Shown here one piece after another: positions 44,495 to 55,245 of a stretch of DNA of 64,000 bases. Below the pieces are notes generated by a model. The model saw only the letters and a list, made by a program, of their open reading frames with translations. It did not search any database and was not told the origin of the DNA. The DNA is taken from positions 310,001-374,000 of the forward strand of contig NZ_JAHXBG010000003.1 of the NCBI RefSeq assembly GCF_020103725.1, given 5' to 3'. The position numbers and the translations under genes were made by a program. Within the stretch, counting starts at the first letter, position 1, and every line of letters begins with the position of its first letter. This stretch comes from Hyalangium gracile. GTDB lineage: Bacteria > Myxococcota > Myxococcia > Myxococcales > Myxococcaceae.

Positions 44495-45433
44495 GTGGAA
44501 GTCGGGGCCGCCAGAACCGTCGAAGTGCCCTCGCGGCGCTTCGGTCGCTATTTCATCCGCTCCCTGCTGGGTCAGGGCGGGATGGCGGAGGTGTTCCTGG
44601 CGGAGGCCACCCCTCCGCGAGGCGAGAAGTTCTCGGTGGCCCTCAAGCTGATGCGCAAGGACGCCCCGCCGGAGGCCTTCGCGGACGAGGCGGACCTGAT
44701 GGGGCTGCTGGACCACCCCAACCTGGTGCGCATGCTGGAGTCGGGACAGGCCTTCGGGCGGCCCTTCATCGCCATGGAGTTCCTCGTGGGCGGGGACCTC
44801 AAGCGGCTGATGGAGGCCCACGAGACGCTCAAGCGTCGCATCCCACTGGGCACGGCGGTCTACATCTGCATCGAGGTGCTGCGGGCGCTGGCCTACTTCC
44901 ACCAGGTGCGCACGCGCAGCGGCCGGCCGCTGGAGCTGGTGCACGGGGACGTGAACCCCTCCAACATCTTCTTCTCGGGCGAGGCGGACGTGAAGCTCGG
45001 GGACTTCGGGGTGGCCAAGGCGCGCGGGGTGGACCTCGGCCCCCAGGACGGCATCGCCGCCGGGAAGCTGCACTACCTCTCGCCGGAGCAGACGCTGGGC
45101 GAGCCGCTCACTCCGGCCTCGGACCTGTTCTCCCTGGGCATCGTCTTGCACGAATTGGTGGTGGGCACCCACCCCTTCCTCCTCGAGGAGACGGACGACC
45201 AGGTGGTGATGACGGCCATCCGCGCGGCGAAGGTGAGCCTGCCGGACACGGTGGATCCGCCGCTGGGACAGATCATCCGCAAGGCGCTCGCGGCGGACCC
45301 GGACACCCGCTACCACAGCGCCGGGGAGTTCGCCGGGGCGCTCTTCACCTGGGCCCTGGACTCGGGCAACAGCCCCACGCGCGGCAACGTGCAGTCCTGG
45401 CTGATGAAGACCCTCAGCTACGCGGGCCTCTGA
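44495..45433 (+). CDS. Eukaryote-like Ser/Thr protein kinase
   Basis: 312-residue cytoplasmic kinase. Glycine loop LGQGGMAEVFLAEA, ATP-anchoring lysine in VALKLM, catalytic loop VHGDVNPSNIFF (HRD is HGD and the usual Lys is Asn; the catalytic Asp and metal Asn are kept), DFG in LGDFGVAKARG and the SPEQ of subdomain VIII. No membrane helix or extra domain is visible. It likely is active, in contrast to the kinase-like gene at 18205. It follows the sigma operon by 55 bp and could be part of it. GTG 44495 is the start. Substrate unknown. Confidence 0.92.
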   Translation: MEVGAARTVEVPSRRFGRYFIRSLLGQGGMAEVFLAEATPPRGEKFSVALKLMRKDAPPEAFADEADLMGLLDHPNLVRMLESGQAFGRPFIAMEFLVGGDLKRLMEAHETLKRRIPLGTAVYICIEVLRALAYFHQVRTRSGRPLELVHGDVNPSNIFFSGEADVKLGDFGVAKARGVDLGPQDGIAAGKLHYLSPEQTLGEPLTPASDLFSLGIVLHELVVGTHPFLLEETDDQVVMTAIRAAKVSLPDTVDPPLGQIIRKALAADPDTRYHSAGEFAGALFTWALDSGNSPTRGNVQSWLMKTLSYAGL

Positions 45434-45465
45434 GCGGGCCCGCGCAGCGGGGACACGCCGACGCG

Positions 45466-48276
45466 CTACGGAACGAAGGTGGTGCGTGAGGCCCTGTGGG
45501 CGTTCACGTCCGCCTCCTGGAAGTAGAGGCTCGGCGCCTCGTTGCGGCGCCAGTGCTCCATCTCGTCCGCGTGGTGCTTGCTTCGAGGATCGAACACCTG
45601 GCCGCCCGGCAGCGCGTTCCAGGCCTTCGGGCCCTCGGGCGTCATCTCCACCACCACGCGCTGCACCGGGCCATTCTCGTACGAGAACCTCTCCGGGTTC
45701 GACAGGCCGAACTGAGAGGCGTCCACGCCGAAGTTGTCACCCGGCCGCGGGAAGCCATCCGGGAACCGGGTGTCGCCGGGCGCCGGAATCGTGGCCGCGC
45801 TCTCGCCCGACGTCGGCGGCACGGACGACACCAGCTTCAGCGTGTGCAGCTTGCCCCACCGCCACTGCGACGGATCCGCGCCGAACTTGTCCCTCAGGTA
45901 GAACGCCCCGAGGATCATCGAGACCGCGATCCGCTCGTCCCGCGTCTCGACCACATCCATCGTCGCCAGGTTGTCCCACAGCACGGTGTCGCCTCGGGCG
46001 GCGCTGTACGTCGCCAGCTTGTTCGGCTCGAGGATGGCGAGCTGCAGCGCCTTGGCCATGAAGCTGCTGCTCGGTCGGAATCCAATGGCGCTGATCTCGT
46101 CATCGAACGCGAGCTTCACCAGCCGCAACAAGGAGGCATTGAACAGCGAGGTCGCGATGGAGTCCGAGATCTCCGCCGCGGAGGGCTCGCCGTCTCCGAT
46201 GTCCACGCCCGCCGGCGTCTCGTAGGTCCACGCCGCCAGCCGGTTCGCCACCTGCGCGAGCAGGTCCAGGTCCGCCGAGGTGGACCGCTGCACCAGGCCC
46301 GACAGGTCGGGGTGGGTTCCAGGCTGTGACCGCTCCTCCTGCACCCGCCGCGCCGCCGCCACGAACCTGGGCGCCAGCAGCGCTCCCAGCGGAGAGCGAT
46401 GGTCTCCCTGGAGCGCCATCATGTCCTCCGGCGTCACCCCACCCTTCGCCACCAGCGTCTGGAGCCGCTCGGTGATGCGAGCGACACGGTGCCCGAGGTC
46501 ATAATCCCACCCGATATAGCGGGAGTCGTTGAACGGGTTGCCGTCCTTCGTCGTTCCCACGAGATCGTTGTTGGCCGTGGCAATGAACCCCTTCGCCGGG
46601 TTCGCATCCTGCGGCAGGCCCTGCGCCTCCACGTCGCCGAGCCACTCGCAGCTGCCGTCACCCGGCAGCACCATCGCGGGCGACAGCCCGGTCTGCGTCA
46701 CCGGGTCATAGGTCAGCGCTCGGGCATCACGCACCGGCAGCCGGGCCTGCGTGGACCAGGCGATGTCCCCGGACCGGGTCGCGAACACGAAGCTCTGCGC
46801 GCCGACCTTGAAGTTGGCGAGCGCCGCCTGCGCCTCCGCCACGGTGGTGGCCGTGTTCAGCCCCAGGAACGCCGAGATCTCACTGGACACCTCGTCGCCC
46901 GTCCACCGCATGGACAGCGCCGTGCTCGAGGTCCGAGGAACCACCGCGCCGTTCTCGATCTTCGGGATGATGAGCCCGTGGTGCGGGACTCGCTCGAGCT
47001 TGAGCACCACGTCCGGCTCACCGGCAACCTTGATCGTCTCCGTGACGGTCTCGATGGGTACCTGCTGGCCCTTGAAGAGCACCGTGTCGGGGCCGCCGTT
47101 CGTCCCCTTGGTGATCACCTCCTGGTACACGTCCGTCACGTCGTGGTTGGCCGTCGTGCTCCCCCACGCGAGCTGATCGTTGAAGCCCAGGATGATGCCG
47201 GGCACGCCGACCAGCGAGATCCCAGCCACGTCCAGGTTCCCACCGGCGCGCTTCGTGTTCAGGTGCGAGTACCAGAAGAGCGGCGGGCTCGGCAGCGACA
47301 GGTGCGGATCATTCGCCAGCAGCGGCGCCCCCGAGGCCGTCTTCGACCCCGCCACCACCCAGTTGTTCGAGCCCCGGCTCTCGTCCCCGAGCATCGAGCG
47401 CAGCCGCTTCGACGCGGCGAGGAAGCCCTGGGCGTTCGCGACGGCCTCTCCGCTCGGAAGCACGGCCTCGCTCGACGGCTTGCGCGCGGCCCGACCCTTC
47501 ATCCCCTCCGCGCCCTCCCGCGGCAGCGAGAGCCCATCCCGGGTGAACACCTCCCGCGCCGGGGCGAACGACCAGAAGTCCCGGAAGATGCCCGCCCGCG
47601 GGTTGCCCGTGGGGAACGCCGCGGCTGCCGCCATCCGCGCCTGCGTCAGCCCCACCTCTTCCTCGGCGGAGTGCGACAGCGCATGCGACAGGTACCGCCC
47701 GATCGCCAGCGAGTCCTGCGGCGTCCAGTCCTTGAAGGCCGCGGGGTTGCTCACCAGCAGCCCGAGCAGCTCCGCGCCCGGCGAGAGCTTCGCCGTGCCG
47801 CTGCGCACCTCCGCGAGGTACGCGTTCACCCCCGCGGCGAACCCGTCGAGCGCGATCTTCTCTTGCGACTCCGCGCCGAGCGACGCGTACATCCTGTCCG
47901 CCACCCGCTTGAAGCCGATGACCCGCGCGGCGACGTCGTTCTCCAGCGCCGACGCGGACCGCGTGCCGATGAACTCGGCCAGCTGCCCCGTCACGTTGCG
48001 CTTGATGATCTCCATCTGCGGGAAGCGGTCCTTCGCCATCAGGTAGCCCTGCACCAGCGCCGCGTCATGCAGGGATAACGCGTAGATGTGCGGCATGCCG
48101 CGGTCGTCCACGACGACCTCCACCTGCTCCCGCAGCCCGGCCAGCTGCGGCCCCGCGGGCTTCGGCGGCTCCACGACGGGAGGCTGGGAGGGCGTCTCGC
48201 CGCTACAGCCGCTCGCGCCTGCGAGCACGGCGAGCACGACCAGACCGAACGGAGACAGCAGGACAGGACGTCGCAC
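45466..48276 (-). CDS. Penicillin acylase-family (Ntn-hydrolase) lipoprotein
   Basis: 936 residues. Signal with lipobox ASGC, so anchored in the envelope. The maturation site is visible: a spacer ends at G-S in ESRGSNNWVVAG, where the new N-terminal Ser is the nucleophile of the beta subunit. The alpha region includes VDDRGMPHIYA, and YLMAKDRFPQMEIIKRNVTG. Beta-subunit blocks are LLANDPHLSLPSPPLFWYSHL, VPGIILGFNDQLAWGSTTANHDVTDVY, FIATANNDLVG and GDNFGVDASQF. Related enzymes cleave beta-lactam side chains or acyl-homoserine lactones; the substrate is not evident. GTG 48276 has GGAGG five bases upstream. Confidence 0.92.
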   Translation of the reverse strand: MRRPVLLSPFGLVVLAVLAGASGCSGETPSQPPVVEPPKPAGPQLAGLREQVEVVVDDRGMPHIYALSLHDAALVQGYLMAKDRFPQMEIIKRNVTGQLAEFIGTRSASALENDVAARVIGFKRVADRMYASLGAESQEKIALDGFAAGVNAYLAEVRSGTAKLSPGAELLGLLVSNPAAFKDWTPQDSLAIGRYLSHALSHSAEEEVGLTQARMAAAAAFPTGNPRAGIFRDFWSFAPAREVFTRDGLSLPREGAEGMKGRAARKPSSEAVLPSGEAVANAQGFLAASKRLRSMLGDESRGSNNWVVAGSKTASGAPLLANDPHLSLPSPPLFWYSHLNTKRAGGNLDVAGISLVGVPGIILGFNDQLAWGSTTANHDVTDVYQEVITKGTNGGPDTVLFKGQQVPIETVTETIKVAGEPDVVLKLERVPHHGLIIPKIENGAVVPRTSSTALSMRWTGDEVSSEISAFLGLNTATTVAEAQAALANFKVGAQSFVFATRSGDIAWSTQARLPVRDARALTYDPVTQTGLSPAMVLPGDGSCEWLGDVEAQGLPQDANPAKGFIATANNDLVGTTKDGNPFNDSRYIGWDYDLGHRVARITERLQTLVAKGGVTPEDMMALQGDHRSPLGALLAPRFVAAARRVQEERSQPGTHPDLSGLVQRSTSADLDLLAQVANRLAAWTYETPAGVDIGDGEPSAAEISDSIATSLFNASLLRLVKLAFDDEISAIGFRPSSSFMAKALQLAILEPNKLATYSAARGDTVLWDNLATMDVVETRDERIAVSMILGAFYLRDKFGADPSQWRWGKLHTLKLVSSVPPTSGESAATIPAPGDTRFPDGFPRPGDNFGVDASQFGLSNPERFSYENGPVQRVVVEMTPEGPKAWNALPGGQVFDPRSKHHADEMEHWRRNEAPSLYFQEADVNAHRASRTTFVP

Positions 48277-48338
48277 GGGCACCTCCACGCCGAGAGGCGC
48301 GCGAAGCTAGCACAGGCGATCTCCCGCGCCGCCTCCGG

Positions 48339-50354
48339 CTACAGCAGCGCGCGGACCCGGATGGGATCGAACGGCTTGTCGACGCGCCGGACGGAGACCC
48401 GCTCGAGGAACGCGACAGCACGCGGAGTGAAGGCCCCCGCGGACATGAAGACCATGCGCGAGAGGAGCTCCGGACGCCGCGCCGCGACGATGTCGTGCAG
48501 GTCCATCCCGGTGAGGTCCGGCATCATCAGGTCGCAGAAGATGACGTCGAAGTCCTCCGCCGGGTCCAGCAGCCGCTGCTGGGCCTCCCGAGCCGTCTCG
48601 GCCAGCTCGACGCGGTGCGGCGCGCCGATGATGCGCGCGAGCGCCGCGCGGACCTCGGGATCGTCGTCGATCACCAGCACGTGCCTCGGCGTGAGCGCTC
48701 GCTGCGCCGGGGCCTGGAGCACGGGAGTGGCCTCGGCGGGACTCTTCGCCGCGGGCAGGCGGATGCGGAACGTGGTCCCCCGCCCCAGCGCGCTCTCCAC
48801 TTCGATCTGCCCGCCCATCCCCACCACGATGCCGTGGCACACCGAGAGCCCCAGCCCCGTGCCCAGCCCCAGGGGCTTGGTGGTGAAGAACGGCTCGAAG
48901 ATGCGCGGCAGGTGCTCGGCGGCGATGCCGCTGCCCGTGTCGCTCACCTCGATGATGACCCAGCCCTGCTCGCCGTCGCGCACGGCGACCGTCACGGCGT
49001 GCTCCGCCACGGCCCCTTCCGGGATGGCCTGCGCGGCGTTCACCAGGAGGTTGAGGAAGACCTGGCCCAGGCGGGACTCGTTGCCCATGACGAACGAGGC
49101 CGGCTCGTACCGCCGCACCAGCTGGGCGCGCTGGCGCAGCTGCGGCGTCGCCATGGAGATGGAGAACTCCAGCGTCGCCAGGATGTCGATGGGCCCCATC
49201 GCATCGGGATCGCCACGGGCGAAGGTGCGCAAGTCCCGGACGATGTCGCGGATGCGCTCGGCTCCGAGCTGGGCCTGCACCAGCGCCCGCTGGACCTCCT
49301 CCAGGTCCACGCCCGGGGTGGGCGTCTTCAGCCGCGCCAGCTCCTCCACGGCGAACGTCTGGTTCGCCAGCACGTAGGACAGCGGGTTGTTGATCTCGTG
49401 GCCCACGCCCGCCGCGAGCTGGCCGGCGGTGGCCAGGCGCTCGGCCTGGACCAGCGCGTTGCGTGTGGCCTCCAGCTCGTCGGAGCGACGCCGCACCAGC
49501 GCCTCCGCCTCCGTGCGGGCCTGGTGCTCGCGCGCCAGCAGGGCGTCTCGCTCCAGCTCCGCGCTCCGGCGCCGGGAGATGTCCTCGATGACGCTGATGA
49601 AGTAGTCCGGCAGCCCGTCCGGCTTGCGCACCAGGGACACGGTGAGGTTGCACCAGACGAACCCGCCGTCACGCCGCAGGTAGCGCTTCTCCAGCGAGTA
49701 CGTGGCGAGGGTGCCCTCGAGCACCTGCATGGCCAGATCCAGATCCGGGCCGATGTCGTCCGGATAGGTCAGGTCCGTGATGCCCAGCCGGAGCAGCTCC
49801 TGGGGCTCGTAGCCGAAGATCTCGGCCAGCTTGGAGTTGACGCGCAGCAGCTGGCCGCCCACGCCCACGTGCGCGATGCCCACGGCGGCCTGCTCGAAGG
49901 TCGCCTTGAAGCGCCGCTCGCTCTCCTCGAGCCGGGCCAGCGCCAGCTCCCGCTCCGTGACGTCCAGCGCCTGGGTGAGGATGCACAGCAGCTTGCCCGT
50001 CGCGTCGCGGATGGAGGAGCAGTACCAGACGCAGTGGGCGACCGAGCCGTCCTTGCGGTAGGTCCTGAACTGGCTCACCACCCAGGGCATCTCGCCCCTG
50101 AAGAACCGATCCATCACCTCCGAGACGCGAGGCCGATCGTCCTCGTGGACGAAGAACATGTCCTGCATCCGCTTGCCGCGGACCTCTTCCTCGCCCCACC
50201 CGAAGATCTCCACGGCCCGCCGGCTCCACAACGAGACCTTGAACTCGGCGTCCCACTCGATGACCGCAAGGGGCGAGTTATCCGCGAGGTCGTTCGCGGA
50301 GAAGGTCCATTGAGGACGAACCAGCTTGGAGACGTTCAAGGGTTGCGCGGACAT
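48339..50354 (-). CDS. PAS-PAS hybrid histidine kinase with C-terminal receiver
   Basis: 671 residues, no membrane helix. Two PAS domains with PAC segments (about 25-135 and 150-265: KVSLWSRRAVEIFGWGEEEV and TFEQAAVGIAHVG) precede a kinase core: H box GVGHEINNPLSYVLANQ, N box NLLVNAAQAIPEG, G1 DTGSGIAAEHLPRIFEPFFTT and G2 GTGLGLSVCHGIV. A receiver follows from about 555 with the phospho-Asp in IFCDLMMPD, MSAGAF and KPFD. It is a soluble hybrid sensor, likely redox or small-ligand responsive. No response-regulator gene is adjacent, so phosphotransfer targets are elsewhere. Confidence 0.94.
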   Translation of the reverse strand: MSAQPLNVSKLVRPQWTFSANDLADNSPLAVIEWDAEFKVSLWSRRAVEIFGWGEEEVRGKRMQDMFFVHEDDRPRVSEVMDRFFRGEMPWVVSQFRTYRKDGSVAHCVWYCSSIRDATGKLLCILTQALDVTERELALARLEESERRFKATFEQAAVGIAHVGVGGQLLRVNSKLAEIFGYEPQELLRLGITDLTYPDDIGPDLDLAMQVLEGTLATYSLEKRYLRRDGGFVWCNLTVSLVRKPDGLPDYFISVIEDISRRRSAELERDALLAREHQARTEAEALVRRRSDELEATRNALVQAERLATAGQLAAGVGHEINNPLSYVLANQTFAVEELARLKTPTPGVDLEEVQRALVQAQLGAERIRDIVRDLRTFARGDPDAMGPIDILATLEFSISMATPQLRQRAQLVRRYEPASFVMGNESRLGQVFLNLLVNAAQAIPEGAVAEHAVTVAVRDGEQGWVIIEVSDTGSGIAAEHLPRIFEPFFTTKPLGLGTGLGLSVCHGIVVGMGGQIEVESALGRGTTFRIRLPAAKSPAEATPVLQAPAQRALTPRHVLVIDDDPEVRAALARIIGAPHRVELAETAREAQQRLLDPAEDFDVIFCDLMMPDLTGMDLHDIVAARRPELLSRMVFMSAGAFTPRAVAFLERVSVRRVDKPFDPIRVRALL

Positions 50355-50417
50355 GCCTGGGCGGAAGCCCCCTCTAGTGTACGCCTCTCAACATCATGGT
50401 GACACCCATACATGCCC

Positions 50418-53000
50418 CTACTCAGGACGTGCGATGACGGGGCTGGCGGCGGTCGCCCGCGGAGAGCCGAGGCTGGCCTCGGCGGCAATCTCCCGCAGCA
50501 GGGCACCGCTGAAGTGGTCCCTCGCCTGGAGATACACGCAGGTGCGCTGCGCCACCGAGCCCAGCCGGAACTTCTCCATGTCCGCCGTCATGCCCAGATG
50601 GACAGTATTCATACGTAGTTCCATGGCGCGTCGCACGGCCTGATACAGAAGCTGCCGATACGCCCCGTGGCTGTACACATACTGGTAGTCAACCCCGCAC
50701 AGGAACCCTCCGTAGTGCCCGTCCTGCTTGTGGGCGGCGCCGAAGGCCACCGGGCGCCCGTCCGCAGGCCCGCCGTGGGCTGGATCAATCCGGAGCGTCA
50801 TCAGCTCCCAGGCGGGAGACTCGTGCATGGCGGCCAGCAGCCGCAGGGGCAGGTGGAAGACGTTGAAGCGCAGGGCCCGCTTCGCCACGTTGAGGTAGAG
50901 CGAGTGCAGGTGCTCGAGCTCCTCGAGCGTCAGCGTCTCGCCCACGCCCACGCCGTGCAGCCGCCGCTCGTAGAAGCGCGACTGCTCGATGCGCTCGCGC
51001 AGGTGCGCCCGCCGCGAGCGCTTCAGGCTGGCCAGGTACTCCTCCTCCGTCCACCAGGAGATGTTCAGCCGGTGCGAGTCGAGCATGGGCACCTTCACCA
51101 GCCCGTGGTGGAGCATCTCCTGATCCATCTCGGGATCATCCGCGGGCAGATCCCTCAGCGTCATCACCGAGCACCCCGAGCGGTCGAACTCCTCGCGCGC
51201 CACCTCGAGCAGGCGGGCGAGCGCGGCGCGCCACGGCCCCGCGCGGTTCAGGTACAGGTGGTTGCCCTCGGAGAGCAGCGTGCCCAGCAGCAGCGAGCGC
51301 GAGGACAGGAAGTACGGATCCTTCTTCCGTCGCTCCTCGACACGCTCGGACACCTCCTCGCGCATGAGCATGTCGTCCTTGCACAGCGCCACCGTGAAGG
51401 GCGCCGCCGCCAGGACGCGGCCGGTGCGGTCGCGGACGAGCACGTAGAGGAACTTCCAGGAGTTCTCCGGCTCGTCGGTGTCGGTGAACACCTGCTCCTG
51501 CATCATCAGCGAGTCCCAGCTGACGAAGCCCACGGTGCCCAGCATCGAGTTCCACAGCGCCTTGTCGATCTGCCAGATGGAGGTGAAGCGCTCGACCTCC
51601 AGGCCCTCCACGCTCTCGGTGGGCCGGCGGACGGCGGGCAGGGGCGCGGCGGCGGGCTCTGGCTCGGACGGCTGCTGCTCGACGATGAGCCGCTGGATGA
51701 GCTCCTGGAGCGGAGCCCGGACGCGGGTGCCCATCCGGCCCCGGCCCGGCAGCGCGTTGCGGAACTCCTCGTCCAGGTTGTCGACGGTCCACCCCTCCTC
51801 CGCGAGCACGGCGGGGATGTGCACGCCCAGCCGCTCGATGACGCGCGTCACGTCCTCGGCGGTGTGGTTGGCCGTGAGCGACAGGCGGATGCCGCCCCGG
51901 CGCATGGGCACCGTGGGGTACACGGAGGGCGTGACGTAGAGGCCCTCGTCCATCATCCGTCGAGCGACCTTGAAGGCCAGCCGCGGCAGCCCCAGGCGCA
52001 GGAAGAAGATGGGCGTCTCGTTCTCCACGAGCAGCGGCAGGCCCGCGTCGTGGATCAGCTGGTTGGCCAGCCGGACGCGCTCCTGCAGCACCTCCTGGCG
52101 CTCGTAGATCTCCGGGGAGAGGTGCAGCCGCGCGGACGCGATGGCCGCGCCCAGCATGGGCGGCTGCAGCGGGCCGGAGAAGAACAGCGGCCCGCCCGTC
52201 TTCCGGACGAACTGGCGCTCCTTGTCGGTGGCGAACAGCAGACAGCCGCCTCCCGCCGCGAAGGCCTTGTTCAGCGAGGTGGCGAAGACGATGCGCTCGT
52301 TGAAGCCCATCCGCGTGAGGAAGCTGCCCTGGCCGTGCTTGCCCACCCAGCTCATGCCGTGCGCGTCATCCACGTACAGCCGCACGTTGGGCGCGATCTT
52401 CAGCGCCTGCCGCAGCAGCTCGATGGGCACCAGGTCACCGTACATGCTGTAGACGCCGTCCACGGCGAACCACACGGTGCGGTGCAGCCCCGCCAGCTCC
52501 TGGATGACCTCCAGCGCGCGCTCCAGCTCTCCGTGGCGGACGATCTCCACGCGGCACCCGGAGGTGCGCGTCAGCTGCGCCGCCTGCTGGATGCTGTAGT
52601 GGGCCTGGTGATCCAGGACGATCGCGTCCTTCTCGGTGGCCAGCACGCCCAGCGCGGACTGGTGTCCCAGGGACGTGGAGGAGCAGACCAGGGCGTAGCC
52701 GCCGAGCAGCTCGGACATCAGCGCCTCCAGCTCCGCGTACGGCGGCGCCGAGACGAAGCCGCGCGTCGCCGAGAACTGGGTGCCGTAGCGCTTCACCGCG
52801 TGGATGACGCCTTCGACGAGCCGCGGGTGGTGCTCCAGCCCCAGATACGAGCAGGAGGCGAACGACAGCAGCTCCTGCCCGTTCAGGGTGAAGGTGCGAC
52901 CGTGCAGCTCCTGATCATCCGGGTTGAGGAAGTAGATACCGTGCTGGATGGCCTCCTGATGGATGGAGTCCACCGTCGCGCTGCGCTCTGAAGCTTCCAT
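50418..53000 (-). CDS. Alpha-oxoamine synthase-like PLP enzyme fused to a GNAT acyltransferase
   Basis: 860 residues with two modules. Residues about 1-420 are a fold-type I PLP enzyme related to KBL/BioF/CqsA/serine palmitoyltransferase: LLSFASCSYLGLEHHPRL, the DDAH (210-213) and the Schiff-base lysine near 245 in ATSLNKAFAAGGG. It would condense an amino acid with an acyl-CoA. After a Pro-rich linker (about 430-475), a second module from about 490 to 850 has GNAT/FemAB/CelD-like character (LNISWWTEEEYLASLKRSRRAHLRERI, RPVAFGAAHKQDGHYGGFLCG, MNTVHLGMTADMEKFRLG). The product could be an N-acylated aminoketone signal or lipid. No biotin genes are nearby. Product is inference. Confidence 0.85.
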   Translation of the reverse strand: MEASERSATVDSIHQEAIQHGIYFLNPDDQELHGRTFTLNGQELLSFASCSYLGLEHHPRLVEGVIHAVKRYGTQFSATRGFVSAPPYAELEALMSELLGGYALVCSSTSLGHQSALGVLATEKDAIVLDHQAHYSIQQAAQLTRTSGCRVEIVRHGELERALEVIQELAGLHRTVWFAVDGVYSMYGDLVPIELLRQALKIAPNVRLYVDDAHGMSWVGKHGQGSFLTRMGFNERIVFATSLNKAFAAGGGCLLFATDKERQFVRKTGGPLFFSGPLQPPMLGAAIASARLHLSPEIYERQEVLQERVRLANQLIHDAGLPLLVENETPIFFLRLGLPRLAFKVARRMMDEGLYVTPSVYPTVPMRRGGIRLSLTANHTAEDVTRVIERLGVHIPAVLAEEGWTVDNLDEEFRNALPGRGRMGTRVRAPLQELIQRLIVEQQPSEPEPAAAPLPAVRRPTESVEGLEVERFTSIWQIDKALWNSMLGTVGFVSWDSLMMQEQVFTDTDEPENSWKFLYVLVRDRTGRVLAAAPFTVALCKDDMLMREEVSERVEERRKKDPYFLSSRSLLLGTLLSEGNHLYLNRAGPWRAALARLLEVAREEFDRSGCSVMTLRDLPADDPEMDQEMLHHGLVKVPMLDSHRLNISWWTEEEYLASLKRSRRAHLRERIEQSRFYERRLHGVGVGETLTLEELEHLHSLYLNVAKRALRFNVFHLPLRLLAAMHESPAWELMTLRIDPAHGGPADGRPVAFGAAHKQDGHYGGFLCGVDYQYVYSHGAYRQLLYQAVRRAMELRMNTVHLGMTADMEKFRLGSVAQRTCVYLQARDHFSGALLREIAAEASLGSPRATAASPVIARPE

Positions 53001-53178
53001 GGATGTACCTGGCTGTCCGCGCCTGGGGGAGAGAGGGTGGGCCGCGACCCGAGTGTCTTTGAGACAACAACCCCAGGGCAGTTACACACGTAACGTATTA
53101 TTTCCGTATGAGCAATGGCCGCCAGGTCATTTTTGTGAGTGGTTTCCAGGGCTTACGGACAAGGCACGTCCTCTGAAA

Positions 53179-53220
53179 CAAAAAAAGCCCGGGAACCTCG
53201 CAGAAGAGGTGCCCGGGCTT
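53179..53220 (-). terminator. Strong intrinsic terminator of glmS
   Basis: AGCCCGGG at 53187-53194 pairs with CCCGGGCT at 53212-53219; an inner AACCTC/GAGGT pairing continues the stem. On the minus strand it is followed by seven T residues. It lies 31 bp past the glmS stop at 53251. The remaining part of the 53001-53250 gap shows no other feature. Confidence 0.92.
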
Positions 53221-53250
53221 CGAGAATACCGATGTCTCAGCCTGTCAGCG

Positions 53251-55086
<1,836 letters not shown>

Positions 55087-55245
55087 GTTTCAGACCTCTC
55101 TCTCTCACGCCCTTGCCCGCCGGACTTCTCCGCGGGATTCCCGAACCACGTTGCCTGGCTGTCTTCCGATTTTCTTACTGAGCAAGAGCCGCGCCATCGT
55201 ATCGCGGCCGGGGCGGTCCTCGTAAACCGCCCGACTTTCAAGGGG

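Noticed and set aside
44495-45433. The kinase at 44495 as a second pseudokinase because HRD is HGD and Lys is Asn
   Set aside because: The catalytic Asp, metal Asn and DFG are all kept, and such HGD forms occur in active myxobacterial kinases.
55087-55245. The 159-bp leader of glmS as a glmS ribozyme
   Set aside because: The stem 55211-55232 is simple and the known catalytic core was not recognised; such ribozymes are typical of Gram-positives.
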